Shown here piece by piece: positions 11,499 to 19,926 of a stretch of DNA of 64,000 nucleotides. Position numbers and translations under genes: made by a program. The notes beneath the pieces were generated by a model. That model worked only from the letters and a program-made list of their open reading frames with translations. It had not been told where the DNA came from and ran no database searches. The stretch's first letter is position 1. The number at the start of each line of letters is the position of its first letter. Source of the DNA: Fulvimarina manganoxydans (GTDB lineage: Bacteria > Pseudomonadota > Alphaproteobacteria > Rhizobiales > Rhizobiaceae); contig NZ_FWXR01000007.1 in assembly GCF_900176465.1 (NCBI RefSeq), forward strand, positions 62,001 to 126,000. The letters run 5' to 3'.

Positions 11499-12590
11499 TC
11501 ACCCTGTCCTATTCTGGGATGACTGTTGCCGCGAAGCAAAGCGGGTGAGTTCCGAGAGGATCCCGCGCAGTTTCGGCCGCTCGGCGCGAAGAAACGGGAA
11601 GGGACGGCACAGATCCATCGCGGCAAGGCCGATCCGGGCGGTCAGGAGGCCGTTGACGACGCCTTCACCGAGCCGTGCCGAGAGCTTTGCCGCAAGCCCG
11701 TGACCGATGACCTGGCCGATCAGATCGTCGCCAATCGCGATCGATCCCGTGACCGCAAGATGGCCGATGACGTCGCGGGTGAGGCGGACCATGCCGATGG
11801 CACCGGGCCGCGCGCCGTAGAGCTCCGACATGCGCCGAATGAGCTTAACGCTTTCGAAGAGCACATAGGAGACGTCGACGATCGCCCTGGGGGATACGGC
11901 GGTGACCACCGACGTGCGCTTCGATGTCGCCAGAATGAGGCTGAGCGCCTGACGATCGAGAGGGCCGAGAATATCGCGTTCGGCCAGCGCGATGAGATCG
12001 GCGCCATCGATGACCTCGTCCTTCAGCGCCTTCATCTTTGCGCGTCCGGCCACCGTGTCCGGCCGATCAGCGAGAAGCGTGCCGAGCTTGCCGATCGCAA
12101 CTTCCGCATCGGCGCGCGAGTTCGACGCATAGGCAGCCGACACTTCCTGACGTTCGCGCTCAACCGCCGACAGGCGCATCAGGCCGAGAATCTCGCGAAG
12201 CACGATGCCAAGGACGGCAAGCATAAGGACGATCGCCGCCCCGAGAGCCGCCCAGCCGAGCCAGTCGTTGCGGGCAAAGAGATCGCGGACGAGGGAATCG
12301 ATCCACAGGCCGATCCCCAGCGAGACGAGGGCGCCAAGGGCCCCCAAAGCGAGCTTGCCGAAGGAAAAGCCCCGTTTCCTGGGACGGGCGGGCAATTCGG
12401 TTTCGGCCAACACGTCTTCGTCGATCGCCTCGGCAGGTTCGAAGCGCAATTCCGCGATATCCGCAATGGCGCGCGGTGCCCGCTGCGAAGGGGCTTCGCG
12501 CTCGCTTGTCTTTGCGCGCTCTTCGCCATCCTCGGCGCCGGGGACACGAAAGGATTGCGGGCGGCGGAAAGGGGGATCGCGGTCGCTCAT
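11499..12590 (-). CDS. YcjF/TIGR01620 family membrane protein
   Basis: A 363-residue protein with a charged, disordered N-terminus (about 1-70), two transmembrane helices (about 75-95 and 102-125) and a C-terminal DUF697-like region that is Gly/Ala rich with several amphipathic helices. This layout matches YcjF, the partner of the GTPase-like YcjX. The start codon overlaps the ycjX stop (ATGA), so the two are translated as a pair. In Enterobacteria these genes respond to phage-shock and envelope stress; the exact role is unresolved. Confidence 0.85.
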   Translation of the reverse strand: MSDRDPPFRRPQSFRVPGAEDGEERAKTSEREAPSQRAPRAIADIAELRFEPAEAIDEDVLAETELPARPRKRGFSFGKLALGALGALVSLGIGLWIDSLVRDLFARNDWLGWAALGAAIVLMLAVLGIVLREILGLMRLSAVERERQEVSAAYASNSRADAEVAIGKLGTLLADRPDTVAGRAKMKALKDEVIDGADLIALAERDILGPLDRQALSLILATSKRTSVVTAVSPRAIVDVSYVLFESVKLIRRMSELYGARPGAIGMVRLTRDVIGHLAVTGSIAIGDDLIGQVIGHGLAAKLSARLGEGVVNGLLTARIGLAAMDLCRPFPFLRAERPKLRGILSELTRFASRQQSSQNRTG

Positions 12591-14044
12591 GCGAGGCGGT
12601 CTCCGATCAGGAATTCAAGGGCTCGGTCGAGCCGGATATGGGGTAGGGAAAGGGTAAGCCCGTCCTCGTTTCGCTCGAGCTTCGGCGGGCGGAACCGCAC
12701 GAAGCGGATCGGATCGGCATGCTCCGCCTTGCCATCCGCATCGGTGAAGAGGGAGGTCGGGTCGCTCGGTAGATCGCCGGGGAAAACCGCCGTCTCGCTT
12801 CGACCGTCGAATGTTTCACCGGCAATGGTCTCCCCGGATTGCGGAACGCCGACAATGACGGGCAGCTCTTCGCCCCCATCGTCGATGCGCGCCTCACGCG
12901 TCGCCCTTATGGCGGCCATTGCCAGAACCTCGGTCCGAGCACCGGAGAAATCGGCGCGGCGGATCGCGCCGTCGAGAAGGCGATGGACGATCGCCTGAAG
13001 CTTTCGGTGGCTGTCACGGTGGAGATGATCGGCTTTCGTGGCGGCCACGAGAATACGGTCGATCCGCCGTGTCAAAAGCGAGCCGAGCCAGCTCGCGCGT
13101 CCTGGCCGGAAGCAGCGCAGAATGTCCGAGAGAGCGATCTCCAGATCGCGGACGGCCTCCGGCCCTGCATTGATCGCCTGAAGAGCGTCGACGAGGAGGA
13201 TTTGCCGGTCGAGCCGGGCGAAATGGTCGCGGAAGAAGGGTTTGACGACGACGCTCTTGTAAGCCTCGTAACGCTTGCCGAGCACAGCCGCGAGCGAATC
13301 CCTCGAATAGGTCGCGCTGTCATCCAGCATGAGCGGCGCGAAGGTAAGGGCGGGCGAGCCCTCGAGATCGCCAGGCATGAGAAACCGCCCCGGTGGCAGG
13401 GTCGACAGCGCGGTATTGTCCGACCGGGCGGCCCTCAGATAGCTCGCGAAGCTCTTGGAGAGCCGTTGAGCGGTCGGCTCGTCCATCTTGGCCGCCGGGT
13501 CGACACTCGCGAGTTCCCGCAGAAACGCCTCCGCAATGCCGCTACGGCCTGGCAGCTTCGCTCGCTCGATCGCTTCCCGCGAGAAGGTCGAAAAATCCTT
13601 GTCGATCAAGGGAAGGTCGAGGAGCCACTCGCCGGGATAGTCGACGATGTCGATGGAGAGGCGGCCGCGCGAGAACATGCGCGACCAGCCGGAAGCTGAT
13701 TGAAAATCGATCGTGAGCCGCAATTCGGAAATCGCGCGGGTCGAGGACGGCCATTCGCGTTCCTCCACCAGCTTGGCGATGTGGTCCTCATATTGGAAGC
13801 GCGGCACGGCGTCGTCCGGTTGCTCTTCCAGATAGGTTCGGGCGATCCGCCCATCCGCCTGGGCATGGAACAGCGGCAGCCGGCCACCATGCAGAAGATT
13901 GTGGACGAGGGCGGAGATGAAGACGGTCTTTCCCGCCCGCGACAGCCCCGTGACGCCCAAACGCAGGGTCGGATGAAAGATGTCTCCAGTCCGGTCGACG
14001 AGGTTGTCGAGCGCGATGCGGGCCTCGTCGGCAAAGGAGGTCAT
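12587..14044 (-). CDS. YcjX family GTPase-like protein
   Basis: A 485-residue P-loop protein of the YcjX family. The Walker A motif GLSRAGKT is at residues 33-40, and a VDYPGEWLLDLPL segment (about residues 136-148) corresponds to the Walker B/G3 region. A conserved ATKADHLHRDSH stretch supplies the G4-like TKAD motif. Length is usual for the family. It is the upstream member of a two-gene unit with the YcjF-type protein. Confidence 0.9.
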   Translation of the reverse strand: MTSFADEARIALDNLVDRTGDIFHPTLRLGVTGLSRAGKTVFISALVHNLLHGGRLPLFHAQADGRIARTYLEEQPDDAVPRFQYEDHIAKLVEEREWPSSTRAISELRLTIDFQSASGWSRMFSRGRLSIDIVDYPGEWLLDLPLIDKDFSTFSREAIERAKLPGRSGIAEAFLRELASVDPAAKMDEPTAQRLSKSFASYLRAARSDNTALSTLPPGRFLMPGDLEGSPALTFAPLMLDDSATYSRDSLAAVLGKRYEAYKSVVVKPFFRDHFARLDRQILLVDALQAINAGPEAVRDLEIALSDILRCFRPGRASWLGSLLTRRIDRILVAATKADHLHRDSHRKLQAIVHRLLDGAIRRADFSGARTEVLAMAAIRATREARIDDGGEELPVIVGVPQSGETIAGETFDGRSETAVFPGDLPSDPTSLFTDADGKAEHADPIRFVRFRPPKLERNEDGLTLSLPHIRLDRALEFLIGDRLA

Positions 14045-14376
14045 GAAAGGCGCGGATCCTTCTTCCGAACAATGTCAGGCTGGCCCCGAGACCCGCTCTT
14101 TATCGAAAGCGTCAGCTCAAAGGGCCAAAAAACGATATAGGTCTCCGGACGGCCTCTTGCGATATCGGACCGTCATCTCGGTCAGAAGCAATGCTTGCAT
14201 GAGCGTTGTGGCCCGAAAAGAGCGTTTTATTCCAGATGCTTATAGAAGGACGTTAAGGTTTTAGAGGAGCGCTCTGGGCGGAATGCTGCACGCTGGGGAG
14301 AGCAGGGACGCTCGATGATTGACAGCAAGCCCAGGTTTTGCGACCCGCGCCCGGCGCACGATGCTGCGCGGTGAGA
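14045..14376. other. Intergenic region upstream of ycjX
   Basis: About 330 bases separate the ycjX start from the sixA stop (both genes on the minus strand). It must contain the ycjX promoter, but I cannot point to confident -35/-10 elements. No ORF with coding character, repeat or strong hairpin stands out. Confidence 0.4.
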
Positions 14377-14895
14377 TTAAGCCATTTCGCGCGGCAGCAA
14401 GAGCCGCATCAAACGGCCTTTGCCTGCTTCGATGTCAGCCGGTCCATTGTCGCAGGTGATCTCGGCAAAGGCGCAGGTCGGCATGCCGGCCCTTAGCCGA
14501 TCGATCGCCTCTTGATCCTCGCGCACCGCGCTCATGGTGAATTCCTCGATCATCGGATTGTGGCCTACAATGAGGACCGTATGCGCTTCCGGGGCGGATT
14601 TGATGGCGGAAAGATAGGCATCAGACCCTTGGGCGTAGAGTTCGTCGAGCCATTCAGTCTTACCGATGGATTGGAACCCGGGCGCAACGAGGTCGAGGGT
14701 CGAGCGGGCCCGCGTTGCCGTGGATGAGAAGGCGATATCCAGCGAAAGGCACTCGCTTGCCAGGACTCGCCCCAACTGCTCCGCATCGTCCTTTCCGCGC
14801 TCGTCGAGCGGGCGATGATGGTCACGCTGGCCGGGAAGCGCCCAGGAGGAATGAGCGTGACGCAAGACGAAGAGGCGGTAGGGCGCGACATCCAT
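14377..14895 (-). CDS. sixA: SixA-like phosphohistidine phosphatase (histidine phosphatase superfamily)
   Basis: A 172-residue histidine-phosphatase (phosphoglycerate-mutase fold) protein. The catalytic RHA motif is at residues 12-14 (FVLRHAHSSW), with the second conserved His in LIVGHNPMIEE. Size matches SixA, which dephosphorylates His-containing phosphotransfer proteins, in Enterobacteria NPr of the nitrogen PTS. I start at ATG 14895, immediately before the RHA-containing strand; the longer upstream frame (to 15096) has no homology-like sequence. Partner and substrate in this organism are unknown. Confidence 0.85.
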   Translation of the reverse strand: MDVAPYRLFVLRHAHSSWALPGQRDHHRPLDERGKDDAEQLGRVLASECLSLDIAFSSTATRARSTLDLVAPGFQSIGKTEWLDELYAQGSDAYLSAIKSAPEAHTVLIVGHNPMIEEFTMSAVREDQEAIDRLRAGMPTCAFAEITCDNGPADIEAGKGRLMRLLLPREMA

Positions 14896-15199
14896 GGACA
14901 AAGCCAATAGGCCGAAGCGGCCGATTGAGCAATCGGAAAGGCGGTTCGGTTTACGCTGCGGCGAACGCCCAAAGGGCGGGACGATTCGCGTTGAAGTCCA
15001 GGCAATTTCCGTGCCGAACTTGCTCAAGGCTTGCGCAGCCATGCACGCCGGATAGCCACAAAGTGGGGCGCTGAGTCGAAAATCTCGGCACTTCAACGGG
15101 TTAGGAAGAAAGCAATTTATTCGAATGCGGCATCATTGTGCTTGTCTGAGACAAGGAGCGCGGATATAAGCCGCGGCACTCGACATAGGAGATACCGAG

Positions 15200-15616
15200 A
15201 TGAGTGAGCTTCTCGATACTGCAACTGCCTTGTCGGATGACGGTCCATTCATGAATGATCGTCAGAAGGAGTATTTTCGGCGCAAGCTCCTCGCTTGGAA
15301 AACCGATATTCTCCGTGAATCCCGCGAAACTCTTGAAGCACTCGCCAATGAGAGCTCCAATCTCGCCGATGCCGCCGACCGGGCATCGTCCGAGACTGAT
15401 CGCTCGATCGAGTTGAGGGCCCGTGATCGCCAGCGCAAGCTCGTCTCCAAGATCGATTCCGCCCTTCAGCGGATCGAGGACGGCACCTATGGCTATTGCG
15501 AGGAAACGGGCGAGCCGATCAGCTTGAAGCGTCTCGACGCCCGGCCGATCGCGACGCTTTCGCTCGAAGCCCAGGAGCGCCATGAGCGCCGCGAAAAGAT
15601 CTACCGGGACGAATAA
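15200..15616 (+). CDS. dksA: DksA family RNA polymerase-binding transcription factor
   Basis: A 138-residue DksA protein: a long coiled-coil region (about 20-95) with the conserved acidic tip DAADRASSETD, then the C-terminal globular domain (about 96-138). DksA enters the RNA polymerase secondary channel and, with ppGpp, reprograms transcription in the stringent response. Only one of the four zinc-finger cysteines remains (YGYCEETGEP); the others are Thr, Ser and Ala (IATLSLEAQER). Single-cysteine DksA proteins are known in alphaproteobacteria and stay functional. ATG 15200 follows an ATAGGAGATACCGAG leader with GGAG. Confidence 0.93.
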   Translation: MSELLDTATALSDDGPFMNDRQKEYFRRKLLAWKTDILRESRETLEALANESSNLADAADRASSETDRSIELRARDRQRKLVSKIDSALQRIEDGTYGYCEETGEPISLKRLDARPIATLSLEAQERHERREKIYRDE

Positions 15617-15631
15617 GGCTGAAAAAGAAGA

Positions 15632-15656
15632 GCCCCGCGCGGCCTTCGCGCGAGGC
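15632..15656. terminator. Terminator hairpin between dksA and the fae-like gene
   Basis: A 10-bp stem with one mismatch (GCCCCGCGCG / CGCGCGAGGC, loop GCCTT) lies 15 bases after the dksA stop. On the minus strand it is followed by CTCTTCTTTTTC, a good U-tract, so it can also end transcription coming from the fae-like gene. Confidence 0.65.
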
Positions 15657-15916
15657 AGATCATAGCAAAGACTCAATCGCGCTTTGCGACCAACTTTTGG
15701 AGCCGACATGCGTCTGCGAACGGAAAGCGTTCGTGACGTCCATTGATCCAAAGCGCCCTTAAGGGCGGCCTCGGCCATGACGCGATTTGAACGGATCGGC
15801 ACGGGAATTTCTCGCGCCTTTATCAGCCGCTCCTTGAGTCAGACGCTTTCGATCCTCGCTCCACGCCGAGGAGAAGCGGCATATGAAGATGCCGCCCCTT
15901 TCGCTCTTCCAATCGC
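15657..15916. other. Intergenic region between dksA and fae-like gene (about 300 bases in all)
   Basis: The two genes converge here. Apart from the terminator at its left edge I see no gene-like frame. The region is less GC-biased at 15657-15700 and otherwise featureless. Confidence 0.4.
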
Positions 15917-16456
15917 TTAATAGTCGATCACGTCTTCCAGCGCGTAATGTTTGACGCTCTTCCGGTTCGCAATGAGCTGGTCGATTGTCGGTTCGCCCTT
16001 CATCGCGCGGGAGATGGCGAGCTTCGTTGCCTCGTAATTGGTGCGATAGAGATCGGCCTTGTCGAGATTCTCGTCTTCGGCGCAGCGCGGATCGAGCCAT
16101 ATCGTCACGATCATGCAGATGTCGTCGACAATGTCCTTCGGGATCACCCCTTCGATGACGCTGTCGAGGATCGCATCGCCCGTTGCCGCCTGAACGACGC
16201 CGCCGAGAAGTTCGACATATTCGCCCGTGTGGATGGTGGCTTTTGTGGTCATCATGGTCGCGGGGCGGACCATTTGGTTGAGATCGCGAACGACGAACAT
16301 GCGGGTGTGACCGACCGTCTGGCCGAGCATGCCGGCAAAGGCGTGGCCCACTGGACCCTTCACCGAGCCGATGACGATTTCGGGCATGGCGTCCGTCGCC
16401 TGGCCCTCGGCGGCGAGAACCGTCGCTTCCCCCGTGCGGAATATGATTTCAGTCAT
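15917..16456 (-). CDS. Formaldehyde-activating enzyme (Fae) family paralogue
   Basis: A 179-residue Fae-family protein. It keeps the family signature: IVIGSVKGPVGHAFAGML near the start, a conserved DAILDSVIEGVIPKDIVDD segment, and the C-terminal YRTNYEATKLAISRAMKGEP motif. True Fae condenses formaldehyde with tetrahydromethanopterin. In this protein the position of the usual catalytic His (in the AHIDLIIG motif of Methylorubrum Fae) appears as Met24 (AMPEIVIG), so canonical activity is doubtful. ATG 16456 has GGAG six bases upstream. No other H4MPT or methanol-oxidation gene is in the window. It may be a Fae2/Fae3-like paralogue that binds or senses formaldehyde; that is inference. Confidence 0.85.
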   Translation of the reverse strand: MTEIIFRTGEATVLAAEGQATDAMPEIVIGSVKGPVGHAFAGMLGQTVGHTRMFVVRDLNQMVRPATMMTTKATIHTGEYVELLGGVVQAATGDAILDSVIEGVIPKDIVDDICMIVTIWLDPRCAEDENLDKADLYRTNYEATKLAISRAMKGEPTIDQLIANRKSVKHYALEDVIDY

Positions 16457-16668
16457 GGCGGGCTCCAACTCCTCTGGCTCGCGCAATGGTGAGAAGGGTC
16501 CATCGAAGAAGCCCTTGTTGCCGGCCCATGCCACAGAAGCGAAACGGCGGGGAGAGGGTTGAAACGAAGCGGCTTGAAAAAAACTGGAACGCACTGGGCT
16601 TTGCCCGCGCCGGACGATCGTCTAAGAGGCGCCCTCCTCATCGAACGTCCCAGGGAAAGCCAGCCGCC

Positions 16669-17934
16669 ATGACCCGTTTCGCCGGTCTCGATTTCGGCAC
16701 GACCAATTCGACCCTCGCCTTAAGTGCACGCGGGACTGCGCCCGCCCTCGTGCCGATGGAGGGCGATCATCTCACCATTCCTTCGGCTCTGTTCTTCTCC
16801 TTCGAGGATGGCGAGACCTATTTCGGGCGCGCCGCCGTCTTCGAATATCGCGACGGCGCCGAAGGCCGATTCATGCGGGCCTTGAAACAGGTGCTCGGCT
16901 CCAAACTGATGGAGGAGACGACCCAGATTGGCCGCGAACGCTGGAGCTTCGAAGCGCTGATCGGGCGCTTCTTGAGCGAGATGCGGCAAAGATTGGCCCG
17001 GCATCTGGGATCGGAATCAATGCCCGAGGCGGTCGTGCTCGGCCGGCCAGTCCGTTTCGTCGACGACAATGATGCTGCCGACCGCGCGGCCGAGGACCAA
17101 CTGCGGGCTGCGGCCAAGGCGCAAGGCTTCCACCATATCGAGTTTCAATATGAGCCGGTGGCCGCCGCGCTCACCCATGAAGCCCATGTTACCAAAGAAG
17201 AATTGGCGCTCGTCGTCGATATCGGCGGCGGTACGTCGGACTTCACCCTCGTGCGCCTGTCGCCAGAAGCGGCGGGCGAGACCGGCAAGCGAGGCTCGGA
17301 CATTCTGGCAACCTCGGGCGTCCATGTGGGCGGAACGGATTTCGACCGTGTTCTGTCGATCGCCGAAGTCATGCCGGAGTTCGGGCTCGGCTCCTGGACT
17401 GTGGATCGTAAGCGCCAATTGCCGGTCTGGTATTTCAATGACATGGCGACCTGGCATCGGATCAATCTGCTCTATTCGCCGAAGATCCGCCGCGATGTGG
17501 ACGCTTTGCGCAAGGAGGCGGAGGAACCGGCCAAGCTCGAACGTTACGCCCATCTTCTCGATGCGCGCTCCGGCCATCGGCTGATGGGTGCGGTCGAGCA
17601 GGCGAAGATCGCGCTCACCGACGAGAGCCTCGCGAAGGTCGCGCTGATCGAGCCGGGGCTTCGCTTCGAGCAGCCTGTGACGCGGGATGCATTCAACACA
17701 GCCAATAGCGAGCTCGTCACGCGGATCGTCGGGGCGATCGACGATTGTCTCCGGCTCGCCTCGATCGACAAAGAGGCGGTCGAGACCCTAATCCTGACGG
17801 GCGGCGGTGCCCAGGTTCCGGCCGTCTTGGGCGCCGCGACAGCGCGCTTTCCGCATGCCGCCGTGGTTCAGGCGGATCGTTTCGGCGCCGTCGGCCTCGG
17901 TCTTGCCATCGACGCGGCGCGGCGCTTCAGCTGA
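16669..17934 (+). CDS. Hsp70 family protein, YegD type
   Basis: A 421-residue actin-fold ATPase. The phosphate-1 loop LDFGTTNST is at residues 6-14, the phosphate-2 motif VVDIGGGTSDF near 184-194, and the adenosine motif ILTGGGAQVP near 375-384. It ends where a DnaK substrate-binding domain would begin, so it is the short YegD-type Hsp70 rather than a full chaperone. Start at ATG 16669 is chosen because the conserved GLDFGTTNS strand follows at once. It converges with the next gene with an 8-base overlap of coding ends. The client is unknown. Confidence 0.88.
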   Translation: MTRFAGLDFGTTNSTLALSARGTAPALVPMEGDHLTIPSALFFSFEDGETYFGRAAVFEYRDGAEGRFMRALKQVLGSKLMEETTQIGRERWSFEALIGRFLSEMRQRLARHLGSESMPEAVVLGRPVRFVDDNDAADRAAEDQLRAAAKAQGFHHIEFQYEPVAAALTHEAHVTKEELALVVDIGGGTSDFTLVRLSPEAAGETGKRGSDILATSGVHVGGTDFDRVLSIAEVMPEFGLGSWTVDRKRQLPVWYFNDMATWHRINLLYSPKIRRDVDALRKEAEEPAKLERYAHLLDARSGHRLMGAVEQAKIALTDESLAKVALIEPGLRFEQPVTRDAFNTANSELVTRIVGAIDDCLRLASIDKEAVETLILTGGGAQVPAVLGAATARFPHAAVVQADRFGAVGLGLAIDAARRFS

Positions 17935-18379
17935 AACGCCCCTCCATCTGCGCGATCTGCCGAGTCATTTGCAGGAAACGATCGCGCAGTCGGGCTTCGA
18001 GCCCGGCTGTGAAGCGCGGATATTCTTCAAGCAGGCGCCGGAAGAGCGGACGCCCGATTCGAAGGAGGTCGACCTCGGTCTCTGCTCGCGCCGTCGCGGG
18101 CCTGCGAGTATCGGTGATCAGGGCCATCTCGCCGATCAGTGTGCCGGGACCATAGGCGCCAACAATTTTCGGTGGATCGTCATAGCCGCGCGCCAGAACG
18201 ACCGTCCCCGCTGCAACAACGAAGCCGGCATCGGCGACGGCCGACTCTCGAAAGATCGTCTCGCCAGGTCGAAAATGTCGATGCTCGGCGCCAAAGGCGA
18301 TCAGCCGAAGCGCGTCGTCATCGAGATCGTCGAAAAGCGGAACCGAACTTAATAGGGCAATATCATCGGCGAGGCTCAT
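17927..18379 (-). CDS. Cyclic nucleotide-binding domain protein without DNA-binding domain
   Basis: A 150-residue protein that is essentially one cNMP-binding (CAP_ED) domain. The phosphate-binding cassette reads GEMALITDTRRPATARA at about residues 87-103, with the conserved Glu and Arg present. There is no helix-turn-helix C-terminal domain and no transmembrane segment, so it is not a Crp/Fnr activator. Such stand-alone domains usually act as regulatory subunits. It sits 45 bases downstream of the CenR-like response regulator on the same strand, which suggests co-transcription. Confidence 0.82.
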   Translation of the reverse strand: MSLADDIALLSSVPLFDDLDDDALRLIAFGAEHRHFRPGETIFRESAVADAGFVVAAGTVVLARGYDDPPKIVGAYGPGTLIGEMALITDTRRPATARAETEVDLLRIGRPLFRRLLEEYPRFTAGLEARLRDRFLQMTRQIAQMEGRFS

Positions 18380-18424
18380 CGCTTCGCCTTTTCGGTCTGT
18401 CCGCTCTCAAAAGGTTCGATACGC

Positions 18425-19108
18425 TTAAGGTACGAGCTTGTAGCCGCCGCCTTCTGTGACGAGCAGTCGTGCATTCGAGGGATCGGGTTCGATCTTCTGG
18501 CGCAGGCGATAGACATGGGTCTCCAGCGTATGGGTCGTCACGCCAGAATTGTAGCCCCAAACCTCCTCCAGCAGAATATCCCGGGTGATAACCTGTCGAT
18601 CCGCACGATAGAGGAAACGTATGATCGCCGTTTCCTTCTCGGTCAGCCTAATCTTCCCGCCCTTTTCGTCGATCAGAAGCTTCTGGCTTGGCTTGAACGT
18701 ATAGGGGCCCACGCGGAAGGTGGCATCCTCGCTCTGCTCATGCTGGCGAAGCTGGGCGCGGATGCGCGCCAGCAGAACCGCAAAGCGGAAGGGTTTCGTC
18801 ACATAATCGTTGGCCCCGGCCTCGAGACCGAGAATCGTGTCGGCATCGGCGTCGTTGCCGGTGAGGATCACGATCGGCGCCTTGAAGCCGCTCTTGCGCA
18901 AGACCTTGACGGCTTCGCGCCCGTCCATGTCCGGAAGGCCGATATCGATCACCAAAAGGTCGATGAGGCCGGCGCGGGCGGCCTGGATGCCGCTGGATGC
19001 CGACCCTTCCTGCAACACGTTGAACTCCTCATGGAGATCGAGTTGCTCGGCGAGGGTTTGCCTCAGATCGTCGTCGTCGTCGACAATAAGAATGGTCCGC
19101 TGGTTCAT
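18425..19108 (-). CDS. OmpR-family response regulator, CenR-like
   Basis: A 227-residue two-component response regulator with an N-terminal receiver domain (about 1-122) and a C-terminal winged-helix domain (about 128-227). Acidic pocket residues D10-D13, the phospho-acceptor in VIDIGLPD (Asp55), the conserved Thr of VILTGND and the Lys of VTKPF are intact. Length, sequence style and the TLETHVYRLRQKIEPDPSNARLLVTEGGGYKL ending (shown here in part only) resemble CenR, an envelope regulator of alphaproteobacteria. No histidine kinase is adjacent, as is usual for CenR. Paralogues of the same family are the main alternative. Confidence 0.85.
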   Translation of the reverse strand: MNQRTILIVDDDDDLRQTLAEQLDLHEEFNVLQEGSASSGIQAARAGLIDLLVIDIGLPDMDGREAVKVLRKSGFKAPIVILTGNDADADTILGLEAGANDYVTKPFRFAVLLARIRAQLRQHEQSEDATFRVGPYTFKPSQKLLIDEKGGKIRLTEKETAIIRFLYRADRQVITRDILLEEVWGYNSGVTTHTLETHVYRLRQKIEPDPSNARLLVTEGGGYKLVP

Positions 19109-19243
19109 GCGTCTTTCGTCGTCTGTCGGCGGGCCCTATGCGTCCGTCGACCGCGTGGCCGGGCCTATGATCTCTTTCTCTTGACAAACATAGGCGCGAG
19201 TTTTGCGCCGACAATCGGACCTTTAGGCGGGAATGGGTCGAAG

Positions 19244-19777
19244 ATGCAGAAAAAATCCTCTCTCGAGATCGTCGTTCGGCGTTCGGCGCTCGATAAACGG
19301 CGTGGAATCATCGTTGCGGGACCCTTGCGTCTGCCCTGCGCCCTGGGACGAACGGGGACGACGATCTTCAAGCGGGAAGGCGATGGTGCATCGCCGGTCG
19401 CAAGTTTGCCACTTCTATCTGCGAGGCATCGAAGAGACCGGATGGTGCGTCCGCGCGCGCTGCTGCCGATCCGCCAGACCCGCTCGGGCGATGGCTGGTG
19501 CGACTCCTCGTCTCATCCCGCTTATAACCGGCCCGTCCGCTTTCCCTTCGAAGCCAGCGCGGAAACCATGATGCGCGACGATCGTCTCTATGACTTCGTC
19601 GTCATCCTCGATTGGAATGTAACCTCTCGCGCACGCAATCGCGGCAGCGCAATCTTCCTCCACATCGCCAAGCCGGGCTATCCGCCAACGGCCGGCTGCG
19701 TCGCCGTCTCGCCCAAGGACATGCTGCGGCTCGGGCCGTTTCTTCGTCGAAAAGCCCGTCTGACGATCAAGCGGTGA
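19244..19777 (+). CDS. L,D-transpeptidase (YkuD) catalytic domain protein
   Basis: A 177-residue protein that is almost entirely a YkuD-type domain. The catalytic signature is visible: His140 in IFLHIAKP and Cys152 in AGCVAVS. YkuD enzymes form 3-3 peptidoglycan crosslinks or attach proteins to the wall in the periplasm. No signal peptide or membrane anchor is visible at the chosen ATG (19244), so either export uses an upstream start or the protein works in the cytoplasm on precursors. It is divergent from the CenR-like gene across 135 bases. Related short proteins are common in Hyphomicrobiales. Confidence 0.82.
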   Translation: MQKKSSLEIVVRRSALDKRRGIIVAGPLRLPCALGRTGTTIFKREGDGASPVASLPLLSARHRRDRMVRPRALLPIRQTRSGDGWCDSSSHPAYNRPVRFPFEASAETMMRDDRLYDFVVILDWNVTSRARNRGSAIFLHIAKPGYPPTAGCVAVSPKDMLRLGPFLRRKARLTIKR

Positions 19778-19926
19778 TGTCTTGGGACTCATGTTCGATC
19801 GAGACATCATGCAACTCTTCCGCCCTTAGAACGGTTTCAAACGAAATCGCACTGACAGCGATCGGCCGAGCGGCCCTGCAGTTTGCCATCCATCGCTCGC
19901 TTTGCCGATCTGCGAAGGGAGATGTC

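Noticed and set aside
11526-12998. 490-residue plus-strand frame over ycjF and ycjX
   Set aside because: Antisense to two well supported genes; composition is dominated by repeats of Arg and Glu from codon bias.
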